Part shown: positions 25,587-32,947 of the stretch, piece by piece
Layout of the letters: each line of letters starts with the position of its first letter
How positions within the stretch are numbered: the stretch's first letter is position 1
Assembly: GCA_035651635.1 (NCBI GenBank)
Contig: DASRFK010000242.1
Span: 1-38,404, forward strand
Length of the DNA stretch: 38,404 bases
Direction: 5' to 3'
Source: JANXQE01 sp035651635
GTDB lineage: Bacteria > Verrucomicrobiota > Verrucomicrobiia > Limisphaerales > UBA8199
Position numbers and translations under genes: made by a program
The notes under the pieces: model-generated
What the model was told of the DNA's origin: nothing
Database searches by the model: none
The model's input: the letters and a program-made list of their open reading frames with translations, nothing else

Positions 25587-26071
25587 TTACTTGGATTTTT
25601 GCGCTAACCTAATCACTCCCAGCCCCGACGCCTCGGCCAGCGCAATTTGGTCCGTGTCGAAAGACAGCAGTGCGTCGGCTCCAACCTCGATTGCGATTGC
25701 AATGTGAAACAAATCCATGGCGCGACCACCATTTTAAGGGAATGTTCGGCCCGAAGCTCACCGGCAGTGCGCACCGCATCCGTCCAGTCGAACTCGACCT
25801 GGCGCCAATAGCCAATCCTGACTTCCTGCTCAAGAAGACGGATAATCTGACGAGATTCTCCTTTGCGAATCAGGCCAGCCCGTTCGGCCTGGCAAAAACC
25901 ATTGGAGACTTCAACCCGCTGCCACGGCGTCCAGAGCACCACCGCCTCCGGATCTTGCTCGAACAAATTCAGTGCGGCTGGATGCTGCGTATCCCTGCGG
26001 CACTTGTAGCCCAGCCACCACGAGGTGTCCGCATACAATCTCAGTTTTGCGTCAAAGATCGTTTGCTCCAC
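25587..26071 (-). pseudogene. PIN-domain (VapC-like) toxin gene broken by a -1 frameshift
   Basis: The first frame, from ATG 26071, gives LRLYADTSWWLGYKCRRDT (N-terminal PIN acidic residue), ALNLFEQDPEAVVLWTPWQR and EVSNGFCQAERAGLI, then loses family character after HSLKM. A different frame downstream continues the family perfectly: RAMDLFHIAIAIEVGADALL, then SFDTDQIALAEASGLGVIRL, to a stop at 25587. The break is at about 25730-25745; adding a single base near ATGGTGGTCGCG would restore one open frame, so one G was probably lost. As read, the protein lacks the C-terminal acidic residues and would be inactive. It could also be a sequencing error. No antitoxin is visible upstream, since only 99 bp separate it from the next gene. 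Confidence 0.7.
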
Positions 26072-26170
26072 TTTGCTCCAAGTTCAGAAACCGTGCGCAG
26101 TGCGGCAAAAGCGACCCACAAATAACCGCAATAAGATTGACTGACTCCACGAACCGGACGGCCTCGAAGT

Positions 26171-26488
26171 TTAGAGATCTAAAGCCCAGCGGATGGCCTG
26201 TTTAATCTTCTCTAACGCCGCTTGGTCAAAGCGTCCGCGGCGCTCAAGGAATTCATGGTGCTCGTAGGCAGCCATGGCTTGGACGTTGGCGAATGATTGC
26301 TGTTTCAGCCAGGGCACGCGCGGCATCTGCACCTCGTACTGTGTTCCCCGGTTTTGGGTGGTCAAGGGCACGGTGACACTAATTGCCCGGGGCGCATCGG
26401 TATCTTCGCAGGTGACAATGACCACGGGCCGCACCTTACCCGCCATACCCAAATCCACCAGGTAAACCTCACCAGGTTTCGGTGTCAT
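26171..26488 (-). CDS. PemK/MazF-family toxin
   Basis: 105 residues. PKPGEVYLVDLGMAGKVRPV is the typical MazF/PemK opening (G-x-V-x2-V-D, K-x-RPV), then VIVTCEDTDAPRAISVTVPL, a central RVPWLKQQSFANVQAMAA and a C-terminal helix. Family members cut RNA, often mRNA, when freed from their antitoxin. The start ATG 26488 has the strong Shine-Dalgarno GAGGAG 5 bases upstream; TTG 26491 is less likely. It overlaps the end of the antitoxin gene by 20 bases, the usual antitoxin-first operon order. Target sequence unknown. Confidence 0.9.
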   Translation of the reverse strand: MTPKPGEVYLVDLGMAGKVRPVVIVTCEDTDAPRAISVTVPLTTQNRGTQYEVQMPRVPWLKQQSFANVQAMAAYEHHEFLERRGRFDQAALEKIKQAIRWALDL

Positions 26489-26702
26489 CAAGGCTCCTCA
26501 TGACCTGGTCCCGGGCCGCTTTATTGATTAACGCCTCCGGACCGGAGCGAGTGGAGAGGGAAACCGGCACGCTGCCCGTGCGAGCCACCTGCGCCACAAA
26601 AATACGCACCGCTTCCGGCAACGAGGTACCCAACTCTTCGGTTACCTTCGCCGCCCGCTTGAGCAGCTTTGGATCAACCCGGCATCGAAAAAGCACAGTC
26701 AT
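26469..26702 (-). CDS. RelB/DinJ-like antitoxin
   Basis: 77 residues: MTVLFRCRVDPKLLKRAAKV then TEELGTSLPEAVRIFVAQVA, a ribbon-helix-helix DNA-binding layout like RelB/DinJ, followed by a toxin-wrapping tail ending DDTETW. It precedes and overlaps the PemK toxin gene. By family analogy it neutralises the toxin and represses its own promoter. ATG 26702 starts the family N-terminus; an upstream in-frame start at 26720 would add six residues. Pairing a RelB-type antitoxin with a PemK/MazF toxin is known but not the commonest combination. Confidence 0.87.
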   Translation of the reverse strand: MTVLFRCRVDPKLLKRAAKVTEELGTSLPEAVRIFVAQVARTGSVPVSLSTRSGPEALINKAARDQVMRSLDDTETW

Positions 26703-27210
26703 GCTACAAATGTGCCACAAGGGAACATCGGGGCAAGTATTTTTGGTCCACAGCCATGGCCTGGCAGGTTATCTGGCTGGTGTTCGAATCAGGCCGTGGG
26801 CACCGCCGTTCGCAAGGGCCGTCAAGCTCTCAAGCCCCTCAGGAACCCGTGGGGCCGATGCTGGACAGTTCGTTGTTGATTGCGGACGAACGGCAGAACC
26901 CAACCTCGTAGCCTGGCTGCACCGTTTTTCTTTTCATCTCACGGTTGACGCCAAACAGGGTTGTGAGCCGTCAATACTAACCTTCTCAATTTTCGTTTAC
27001 GCTGGCTCTCGAGACGTGAAAACTCGCGAAGTATTTAACCACCTCCCACCAGGCTTGCCCTATAATCAACTAACGATGCGAAACTTTAAAATGAAGCAGG
27101 TGTCCGGTCAGGGTTTTGTGAGCCAATTTAAGCGACGCCAATTTCCTGGGTTCGACTCCTGCGGATGGTCTTTAAAACCGATTTAACCACAGCAAAAAGT
27201 GCGGACATTG
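26703..27210. other. 508-bp stretch without a supported gene
   Basis: No family-like reading frame is seen; the long open frame across it on the plus strand is mostly antisense to the toxin-antitoxin pair. A CCTATAAT box at 27058-27065 in the context GGCTT..CCCTATAATCAA recurs at 32834-32846 and could be a -10 element. Confidence 0.4.
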
Positions 27211-27263
27211 AAATGGTCGGGGCGGTGAGATTTGAACTCACGACCTTCTGAACCCCATTCAGA
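27211..27263 (-). repeat. att-like repeat A: 53-bp tRNA-Pro 3' fragment
   Basis: Identical base for base to 28447-28499 and 32948-33000. On the minus strand it runs from TCTGAATGGGGTTCAGA (the whole anticodon arm) through the T arm and CCA plus TTT. The 5' half of a tRNA is missing, so it cannot form a tRNA. After the repeat, copies A and B share a short A-run (AGAAAAA). Confidence 0.9.
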
Positions 27264-27536
27264 AAAAGGTCACGAATCGCTCAGGCTTTATCGATAATTC
27301 CAGAGCCATTCCAAATATAACGGTGCCTATCGGCATAGGTAGGCGGCGGAGCCTGGGGGGAGAAAAGGGGGAGAAAACCTCACCGTCTGAACCCCATCCT
27401 AGAAGTCTGTGCTCAAAAGCGGCCCAGAATAACCCCGTCGCCGTCCGTCGCCTCTTATTGAACCGCGCAACCTGGCCCAGAAATCGAGGGGTTGAGGAAT
27501 CTTGCCCTTCGCAGCCGGGGCGAATATAGTTCAACC

Positions 27537-27782
27537 ATGATGATTGAGCTGCCAGACGCAGATATCGAATCGCTCCATCTGACTCAAGCGCAGGCGCGAT
27601 TGGAGTTGGCAGTGGGTTTGTACGCGGGGCGCGAGATTACACTTGGACGTGCCGCGAGAATCGCTGGGATTACTTACGCCGCCTTTATGCAGGAGATTGG
27701 CAAACGCGGCCTTTGCATCAGCTACACTGAGCAGGACGCTGCGGACGATATTCGGCAACTGCGCCAACGATCGTCCAAGTGA
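27537..27782 (+). CDS. UPF0175-family antitoxin
   Basis: 81 residues: MMIELPDADIESLHLTQAQA, then LYAGREITLGRAARIAGITY and FMQEIGKRGLCISYTEQDAA, the UPF0175 pattern with a predicted helix-turn-helix around the A-R-I-A-G stretch. These proteins are cognate antitoxins of DUF3368 PIN-like proteins. The start is ATG 27537 (or the adjacent ATG 27540); further upstream in-frame codons add non-conserved residues. Its stop overlaps the GTG start of the DUF3368 gene by 4 bases (GTGA), so the two are translationally coupled. The same start context ATGATGATTGAG recurs in the degraded copy at 28705. Confidence 0.9.
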   Translation: MMIELPDADIESLHLTQAQARLELAVGLYAGREITLGRAARIAGITYAAFMQEIGKRGLCISYTEQDAADDIRQLRQRSSK

Positions 27783-28243
27783 TTGTCGTCAGCGACACGT
27801 CGGCGGTCACGTCGCTCATCCAAATCGGCCGAGTTGAGGTCCTCACGCGCCTCTATGGTGAAATCTTTATCCCCCAAGCAGTCCGGAACGAACTCCTGCA
27901 AACGCATCCCGCCCTTCCCGCGTTTCTTCGTGTCCGGCAGACCGGAGCAGAAGACGAAGTGCACCGCCTTTGCGCCGAACTGGATTTGGGGGAAGCGGAA
28001 GCCATCATCTTGGCCAAGGAGATTCGTGCCGATTATCTCTTGATAGACGAAACACTGGGACGGCAAGTTGCCATTCGTGAAGGGGTAAAGGTCATCGGAT
28101 TGCTCGGGGTGTTGCTCGAAGGAAAAGAGCGGGGATACCTAACATCGGTTCGAGAAGTGACGGCAGAGTTGGAAACAATTGCTGGCTTTCGCGTTACCCA
28201 CGCCGTGAAACAGATCATTTTCCGCGAGGCCGGCGAAGCATAG
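27779..28243 (+). CDS. DUF3368 PIN-like toxin
   Basis: 154 residues beginning at GTG: IVVSDTSAVTSLIQIGRVEV carries the first PIN acidic residue (D6), then IFIPQAVRNELLQT, the acidic cluster ELDLGEAEAIILAKE, and LLIDETLGRQVAIREGV with the last acidic residues. GLLGVLLEGKERGYLTSV and a C-terminal FREAGEA complete the DUF3368 layout. PIN domains are Mg-dependent RNases; this family pairs with UPF0175 antitoxins. All expected acidic residues are present, so it looks intact. It lies inside segment 1, between att-like repeats A and B. Confidence 0.9.
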   Translation: MIVVSDTSAVTSLIQIGRVEVLTRLYGEIFIPQAVRNELLQTHPALPAFLRVRQTGAEDEVHRLCAELDLGEAEAIILAKEIRADYLLIDETLGRQVAIREGVKVIGLLGVLLEGKERGYLTSVREVTAELETIAGFRVTHAVKQIIFREAGEA

Positions 28244-28446
28244 ACGCTCTTAGGTCGGCTTCCGAATGCGGCCTGAAAGCCTGAAAGCGACGCACTCGAT
28301 GCAAGCAAGGAGTTTGAACATGAACCAGAATTGGGCGTTCTCACGCTTGGTCTTGCTTGGGCGAGGGATGGCGACGGAGTAGCCGCGAACCGGGTCTGCA
28401 AGGCCACAATAGTGGCCGAACGATTTGCCATGAAAGTCCCTAGGAA

Positions 28447-28499
28447 AAATGGTCGGGGCGGTGAGATTTGAACTCACGACCTTCTGAACCCCATTCAGA
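28447..28499 (-). repeat. att-like repeat B: 53-bp tRNA-Pro 3' fragment
   Basis: Exact copy of repeats A and C. It separates segment 1 from segment 2. Upstream, at 28320-28382, a 20-codon frame follows an AAGGAG box, but nothing else supports it as a gene. Confidence 0.9.
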
Positions 28500-28704
28500 A
28501 AAAAGCCACTAAGCCTTACCACGAATTCCCGCAGGACTGGATGCGGTTCCGTTTGGCTCCTCTAAAAACAAGGGGCCAAAACAGCCTCTTGGAGTGTCAC
28601 AAACGAGGGCCTCGCCCAGGCGGTGATTTGGCGTCGGGTGAACTGCCGGTGCAGGACCGGCACGGTTCGGGGTTGTTGCAGATTGCGCGCGTAGCGCTTG
28701 AAGT

Positions 28705-28894
28705 ATGATGATTGAGTTGCCAGACGCCGACTCCAACCGCTTCAACTGACGCAGGAAAAGGCACGGTTAGATTGTCAGCGACACTTCGGCGATATCGAAT
28801 CGAGAAGTCACTGCAGAACTGGAAGCCTATCGCTGGCTTTCGAGTCGCCGACCAGGTGAAACAAAGCATTTTCCGCGAGGCTGGGGAGGCATAG
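28705..28894 (+). pseudogene. collapsed remnant of a UPF0175/DUF3368 pair
   Basis: Three parts align with the intact pair at 27537-28243. First, 28705 onward matches the antitoxin start (ATGATGATTGAG, CCAGACGC, CTGACGCAG against CTGACTCAAGCGCAG). Second, about 28771-28793 matches the toxin start (GATTGT then CAGCGACAC and TCGGCG). Third, about 28796-28894 matches the toxin's last 100 bp, ending CATTTTCCGCGAGGC then GGCATAG. Roughly 160 bp of antitoxin and 330 bp of toxin are missing, and the parts are out of frame with one another. No functional protein can be made. It occupies the same place in segment 2, after repeat B, as the intact pair does after repeat A. Confidence 0.75.
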
Positions 28895-29044
28895 GCGCTT
28901 TCGGGGGGAAGGCCGCGCGTGATTCTGCTCGACCGCCTGATTCAGCATGGTCGGAAGTGCGTTTTTTGCTGTCTGGCTCGGAGAGGAGCAATGTGCATTC
29001 TCACGCAAAGGCCAGATCTTCGGGGATGGAAATGTGGAGCGGAA

Positions 29045-29374
29045 TTACTCCGGACCGGAAGGCTCCAGCAACCTGCGAGGCAGATCACGCTGCCCGCGCA
29101 TTGTCCGGCGCATCACGAGAATTCCGTTGGCCACTTCGTAGAAAAGGATGTGCTGGCTGAAAGGTCGAAAGACTAGAAAGAACCGCCACTCGCGCAGTCT
29201 GGGGTGAGGAAAGCCTCCACGGGGGCCGAGATTTGGATGCTGGCTCAACAGCCGGCATGTGGCCTCAACCGCGTCGAGGTATCGGTCGGCGAGTTCCCCT
29301 CCCGCGTTGGCCAGATACCAATCGAACTGTCGCTCCACATCGATAATGAAATCGTCCGTCCTGCGGACATTCAT
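29045..29374 (-). CDS. ParE/RelE-family toxin
   Basis: 109 residues: MNVRRTDDFIIDVERQFDWY, then LANAGGELADRYLDAVEATC, LLSQHPNLGPRGGFPHPRLR, EWRFFLVFRPFSQHILFYEV and NGILVMRRTMRGQRDLPRRL. This is the RelE/ParE fold order with the conserved P-x-L/G-x-R loop and the FRPF..HILFYEV strands. ParE members poison gyrase and RelE members cut mRNA at the ribosome; the ParD-like partner favours ParE. ATG 29374 overlaps the antitoxin stop by 4 bases (ATGA). Sits in segment 2 on the minus strand, convergent toward the pseudogene. Confidence 0.87.
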   Translation of the reverse strand: MNVRRTDDFIIDVERQFDWYLANAGGELADRYLDAVEATCRLLSQHPNLGPRGGFPHPRLREWRFFLVFRPFSQHILFYEVANGILVMRRTMRGQRDLPRRLLEPSGPE

Positions 29375-29631
29375 GCACCGGAGCACGAGTTGCGCTTGTG
29401 CGCGCGTTCCCGAATCCCGTCGAAGTCCGCTTTGGTGAGGGGTGTGGCGGGCTTATCAGCGGCTTCTAAGAGCCAATTTTCGAGTTGCGGCGTGATCTCT
29501 AACGGCCTGCGCTGCTGTTCGCGGACGCAGCGAAGAACGTCATTAGCCAGTTCGCTCGGATCCGCGGCGACACCGGCTCGAACCTGTTCTCTCAAGAATT
29601 CCTCGACGTCTTTGGCCAGTGCAATCGTCAT
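29371..29631 (-). CDS. ParD-like antitoxin
   Basis: 86 residues: MTIALAKDVEEFLREQVRAG then ASELANDVLRCVREQQ-like helix (here DPSELANDVLRCVREQQRRP) is a ribbon-helix-helix layout as in ParD/CopG antitoxins. The tail PQLENWLLEAADKPATPLTK is the toxin-binding part, with ADFDGIRERAH as a common ParD C-terminal motif. It overlaps the ParE gene by 4 bases. ATG 29631 is preferred to GTG 29634. By family analogy it binds its own promoter together with the toxin. Confidence 0.85.
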   Translation of the reverse strand: MTIALAKDVEEFLREQVRAGVAADPSELANDVLRCVREQQRRPLEITPQLENWLLEAADKPATPLTKADFDGIRERAHKRNSCSGA

Positions 29632-29969
29632 CACAACAGGATACCATTTCGAACTGGCCTTGCAAGGCGCGAAGCGGCGGGCGCTCGGGCACTACCGTCC
29701 TGACACCACCACCCTGGCAGCGCGACGCTGCGAGAACTCACAGGCGAGGGCGCCTTCGCTACTTACCTGATCAACAACCGAGAGGCAGAACTTCGATTCA
29801 AAATTCCAAAAACTCAAGTGCGGGCATTTTTTTCGCACCCCGAAGCGACGGGTGCCGAACTGCGATGGAGAAAAGGAGGCCCGCAATCTGACCGGTCGGG
29901 GTCGGTCGGGGCCTGAGCTTTTCCTTGGTCTTGCATACAAAATTGCAATCGAATACAGATTCAACCCAA

Positions 29970-32678
29970 ATGGAATACTCAACGAAGAAAAGCCGCGAAC
30001 TAACATTGCACGATCGACTCTCTCGGCTGACGTTTCGACAAGCGTCCAAGCTGCTTGGGGAAGGCGGCGAGAGGTTAATCCAGAAGGGCGGGGCCTGGGA
30101 TGTCAACATCGGGGAGCAGGTGGTGCTGAATGCCGAGATGTTCCGCCTGAGGTTGCCGGCGTCCGCCAATGGAGAACTCGGTTCGGCAACGGCCACCGTA
30201 ACCATCCAGCGGGCGGCGGATCAACGCGATTACCTGGAATGGGAATGCAGTCTTTGTGATAAAACGTGCGAACACATAGGCGCGGCCTTCTCCTTGTTGT
30301 TGGAAGACAAGCTGACCCTGGGTCTGGCGGCCGCCCCGGCCGAGCGCATTCCGCTCGAAAGCCTCAGCGAGGATACGCTGATCGAGCAGGCGCTCGGCGA
30401 ACGAGCAGAAAGAGCTCGTTCGGAGAAGATGGTCCTTGAGTCCAGCCAGCCCGGCAAATTGTGGGCCGATTATACCGTAACCAGCGCGGTTTCGGGCAAG
30501 ACCTATCGCCTGGCGCTCCGGGGCTGGGAACGGGGACAATCATTTTGCTCGTGCCCGGATTTCAGGAAAAACACGTTGGGCACCTGCAAGCATATCCTGA
30601 ACGCCTTGGACAAAGTGAAGCGTCGGTTCAAGGCCGCCAAACGCCAACAGATTTATGTGCAAGAGACGATCGCCGTGCACTTGCGCTACGGAAAGGACCT
30701 GGAACTGAGAGTTGCGCTTCCGCCGAACCTGGATGGCCAGGCGCGGACGATCGCGTCCGTCCTTAAAGATCGGGTAATTACTGACTGCCATGATCTCCTA
30801 AAGCGGATAAGCAAGCTGGAAGCGGCGGGCTTTCCGGTCCTGATTTATCCCGACGCGGAGGAGTACGTGCAGCAGCGGTTGTTTCAGGATCAAATCGAGA
30901 CCAAAGTCGCGGCAATTCGGGCCAAACCCGCATCCCATCCCCTCCGCAAACAACTCCTCAAGACGGAGCTGTTACCCTATCAATTGGATGGGATCGCCTT
31001 TGCGGTCGGCGCCGGGCGCGCCGTTTTAGCGGATGATATGGGGCTAGGCAAGACGATCCAAGGGATTGGCGTGGCCGAATTGCTGGCGCGCGAAGTCGGC
31101 ATTCGCAGGGTCCTGGTGATTTGCCCGGCCACGCTCAAATCCCAATGGCGCAACGAAATCCAAAGATTCTCGGAACGCGATTCCCAGCTCGTGATTGGCA
31201 GCATCGCAGACCGGGCCAGGCAATATGCCAATGATTGCTTCTTCACGGTCTGCAATTACGAGCAAGTCCTGCGTGACATCCTGGCCATTGAACAACTGAA
31301 GTGGGACCTGATCATCCTGGACGAAGGCCAACGCATCAAGAACTGGGAAGCCAAGACCAGCCGGATCATCAAAGGATTGAAATCCCGCTTCGCCCTGGTG
31401 TTGTCCGGCACGCCTATGGAAAACCGGCTGGACGAGCTGTTTTCGGTCGTGGAGTTCATCGACGACCGGCGTCTGGGCCCCGCTTTCCACTTCTTCAATC
31501 GGCACCGTCTGGTGGACGAAAAAGGAAAAGTCCTCGGCTACAAGAACCTCGATCTGCTACGGGAGCGCCTCAAGCCGATTCTGTTGCGCCGCACCCGCCA
31601 ATCGGTCATGCAGCAGTTACCGCCGCGCACCACGGAGATGATCCGCATACCGCCGACCGATGAGCAGTTGGAGATCCACCGGACCCATATGCAGATCGTC
31701 AGCACCATCGTGGGGAAGAAATTCATCAGTGAGATGGATTTGCTCCGGCTGCGAAAGGCGCTGCTCATGTGTCGGATGGCCGCCAATGGGACCGGTTTGG
31801 TCGACAAAGAGTTTCCCGGCTATTCGAGCAAACTGGAGAAGTTGGACGAACTCCTGCATGATCTGGCTCGAGAGGCAGACCGCAAGATCCTGCTCTTTTC
31901 GGAGTGGACCACCATGCTGGACTTGATTGCGCCACTCCTGGACAAGCACGGGCTCACGTTCGTTCGGCTAGACGGTCAGGTGCCTCAAAAGAAACGCCAG
32001 CAACTGGTGCATGTATTTCAGAACGATCCTGGCTGCCGCTCCTTTTTAACAAGCAACGCGGGGGCCACCGGCCTGAATCTGCAAGCGGCCAATACCGTTA
32101 TCAACGTGGATCTGCCGTGGAATCCGGCTGTGCTCGAACAGCGGATTGCACGTGCACACCGGATGGGCCAGAAGCAATCGGTGCAGGTCTACATTCTGGT
32201 CACCGAGCAGACTATTGAGGAAAACCTGCTGACCACGCTCTCCGCCAAACATGAATTGGCTCTGGCCGCACTGGATGTAAAATCCCAGGTTGCCGAGGTA
32301 AGCCTGCAAGGTGGCATGGAAGAACTCAAGCGCCGGCTCGAAATCCTGTTGGGCGCTCAACCCGAAGCCGCCGTCGACGAGAGCCAAAGGGCCACGCAAC
32401 GCGCTATCGCCCTGCAGACAGCACGCCAGGAGCGGATTGCCGTCGCCGGTGGACAGCTTCTAAGTTCCGCCTTCACCTTCTTGGGTGAACTCGTTCCCGC
32501 GCAGGCTGAGACCGAGGAATCGCGTCGGATGAGCGAATTGTTACAGAGACAACTTGACCAATGTCTCGTGAAGGACGAACGAGGCCAGTTCAAGCTGACT
32601 GTGACCCTGCCCGACCCAGCGGCTGTGGCGAAGCTGGCCAGTTCGTTGGCCAAATTGGCGGTCGCTGGCGCGCCGTAG
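29970..32678 (+). CDS. SWIM zinc-finger SNF2-family ATPase
   Basis: 902 residues from ATG 29970; a TTG at 29925 would add 15, and neither has a good RBS. A SWIM zinc motif C-x-C-x10-C-x-H is exact at Cys193, Cys195, Cys206 and His208, after an earlier Cys pair (CSLCDKTCEH). The SNF2 motor follows: Walker A DDMGLGKT (Lys361), motif II DEGQ at Asp451, SGTPMENRLDELFSVVEF, then the C-terminal lobe with ILLFSEWTTMLDLIAPLL, TSNAGATGLNLQAA and ARAHRMGQ. Such proteins are dsDNA translocases that move on DNA without unwinding it. A coiled, Ala/Gln-rich tail follows. It is the largest gene of segment 2, alone on its strand; it may act in DNA repair, transcription or phage defence, and which cannot be told here. 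Confidence 0.94.
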   Translation: MEYSTKKSRELTLHDRLSRLTFRQASKLLGEGGERLIQKGGAWDVNIGEQVVLNAEMFRLRLPASANGELGSATATVTIQRAADQRDYLEWECSLCDKTCEHIGAAFSLLLEDKLTLGLAAAPAERIPLESLSEDTLIEQALGERAERARSEKMVLESSQPGKLWADYTVTSAVSGKTYRLALRGWERGQSFCSCPDFRKNTLGTCKHILNALDKVKRRFKAAKRQQIYVQETIAVHLRYGKDLELRVALPPNLDGQARTIASVLKDRVITDCHDLLKRISKLEAAGFPVLIYPDAEEYVQQRLFQDQIETKVAAIRAKPASHPLRKQLLKTELLPYQLDGIAFAVGAGRAVLADDMGLGKTIQGIGVAELLAREVGIRRVLVICPATLKSQWRNEIQRFSERDSQLVIGSIADRARQYANDCFFTVCNYEQVLRDILAIEQLKWDLIILDEGQRIKNWEAKTSRIIKGLKSRFALVLSGTPMENRLDELFSVVEFIDDRRLGPAFHFFNRHRLVDEKGKVLGYKNLDLLRERLKPILLRRTRQSVMQQLPPRTTEMIRIPPTDEQLEIHRTHMQIVSTIVGKKFISEMDLLRLRKALLMCRMAANGTGLVDKEFPGYSSKLEKLDELLHDLAREADRKILLFSEWTTMLDLIAPLLDKHGLTFVRLDGQVPQKKRQQLVHVFQNDPGCRSFLTSNAGATGLNLQAANTVINVDLPWNPAVLEQRIARAHRMGQKQSVQVYILVTEQTIEENLLTTLSAKHELALAALDVKSQVAEVSLQGGMEELKRRLEILLGAQPEAAVDESQRATQRAIALQTARQERIAVAGGQLLSSAFTFLGELVPAQAETEESRRMSELLQRQLDQCLVKDERGQFKLTVTLPDPAAVAKLASSLAKLAVAGAP

Positions 32679-32947
32679 GCTTTTTGAAATTCGAGCACGG
32701 CAGGACCGCGGACAGGACTTTGGTTGCGTAGGAACCCGAACGGATCCAGCGTTCGGGCTCCCTGCCCGGCAGTTTTCCGATCGTCGCACCAAAGGCTAAT
32801 CTTTCAGATTTTTTAAACAAGTGAGCTGGCTTAACCCTATAATCAAAGGCATGAGCGAATGACATTTAACGAGAATTGCTGAGCTGCCCAATAAGGCTGG
32901 AATGGGCAGAAGCTTCGAAAGCCTTGTTGACGGATTGCCGATTACAA
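32679..32947. other. 269-bp gene-free stretch before the tRNA
   Basis: Nothing is supported as coding. A CCCTATAATCAA box (32834-32846) resembles one at 27057-27069 outside the first att-like repeat. On the minus strand this is the sequence downstream of tRNA-Pro. Confidence 0.4.

Noticed and set aside
27145..27165. GGGTTCGACTCC, similar to a tRNA T loop
   Set aside because: The flanking bases do not form a 5-bp T stem, and no acceptor or anticodon arm fits around it.
26482..27186. Plus-strand 234-codon open frame
   Set aside because: Its first third is antisense to the clear RelB-like antitoxin gene, and the rest shows no family pattern, RBS or coding bias.
28320..28382. 20-codon frame after an AAGGAG box
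   Set aside because: Too short and without any recognisable feature; chance occurrence cannot be excluded.
28250..28522. Minus-strand 90-codon frame containing NGVQKVVSSNLTAPT
   Set aside because: That peptide is simply the translation of the tRNA-Pro 3' fragment (repeat B); it is a frequent false protein next to tRNA genes.
27264..32947. A search by eye for an integrase or transposase in the repeat-bounded segments
   Set aside because: No frame shows the tyrosine-recombinase R-H-R-Y pattern, a serine-recombinase catalytic domain or a DDE transposase; nothing can be annotated.
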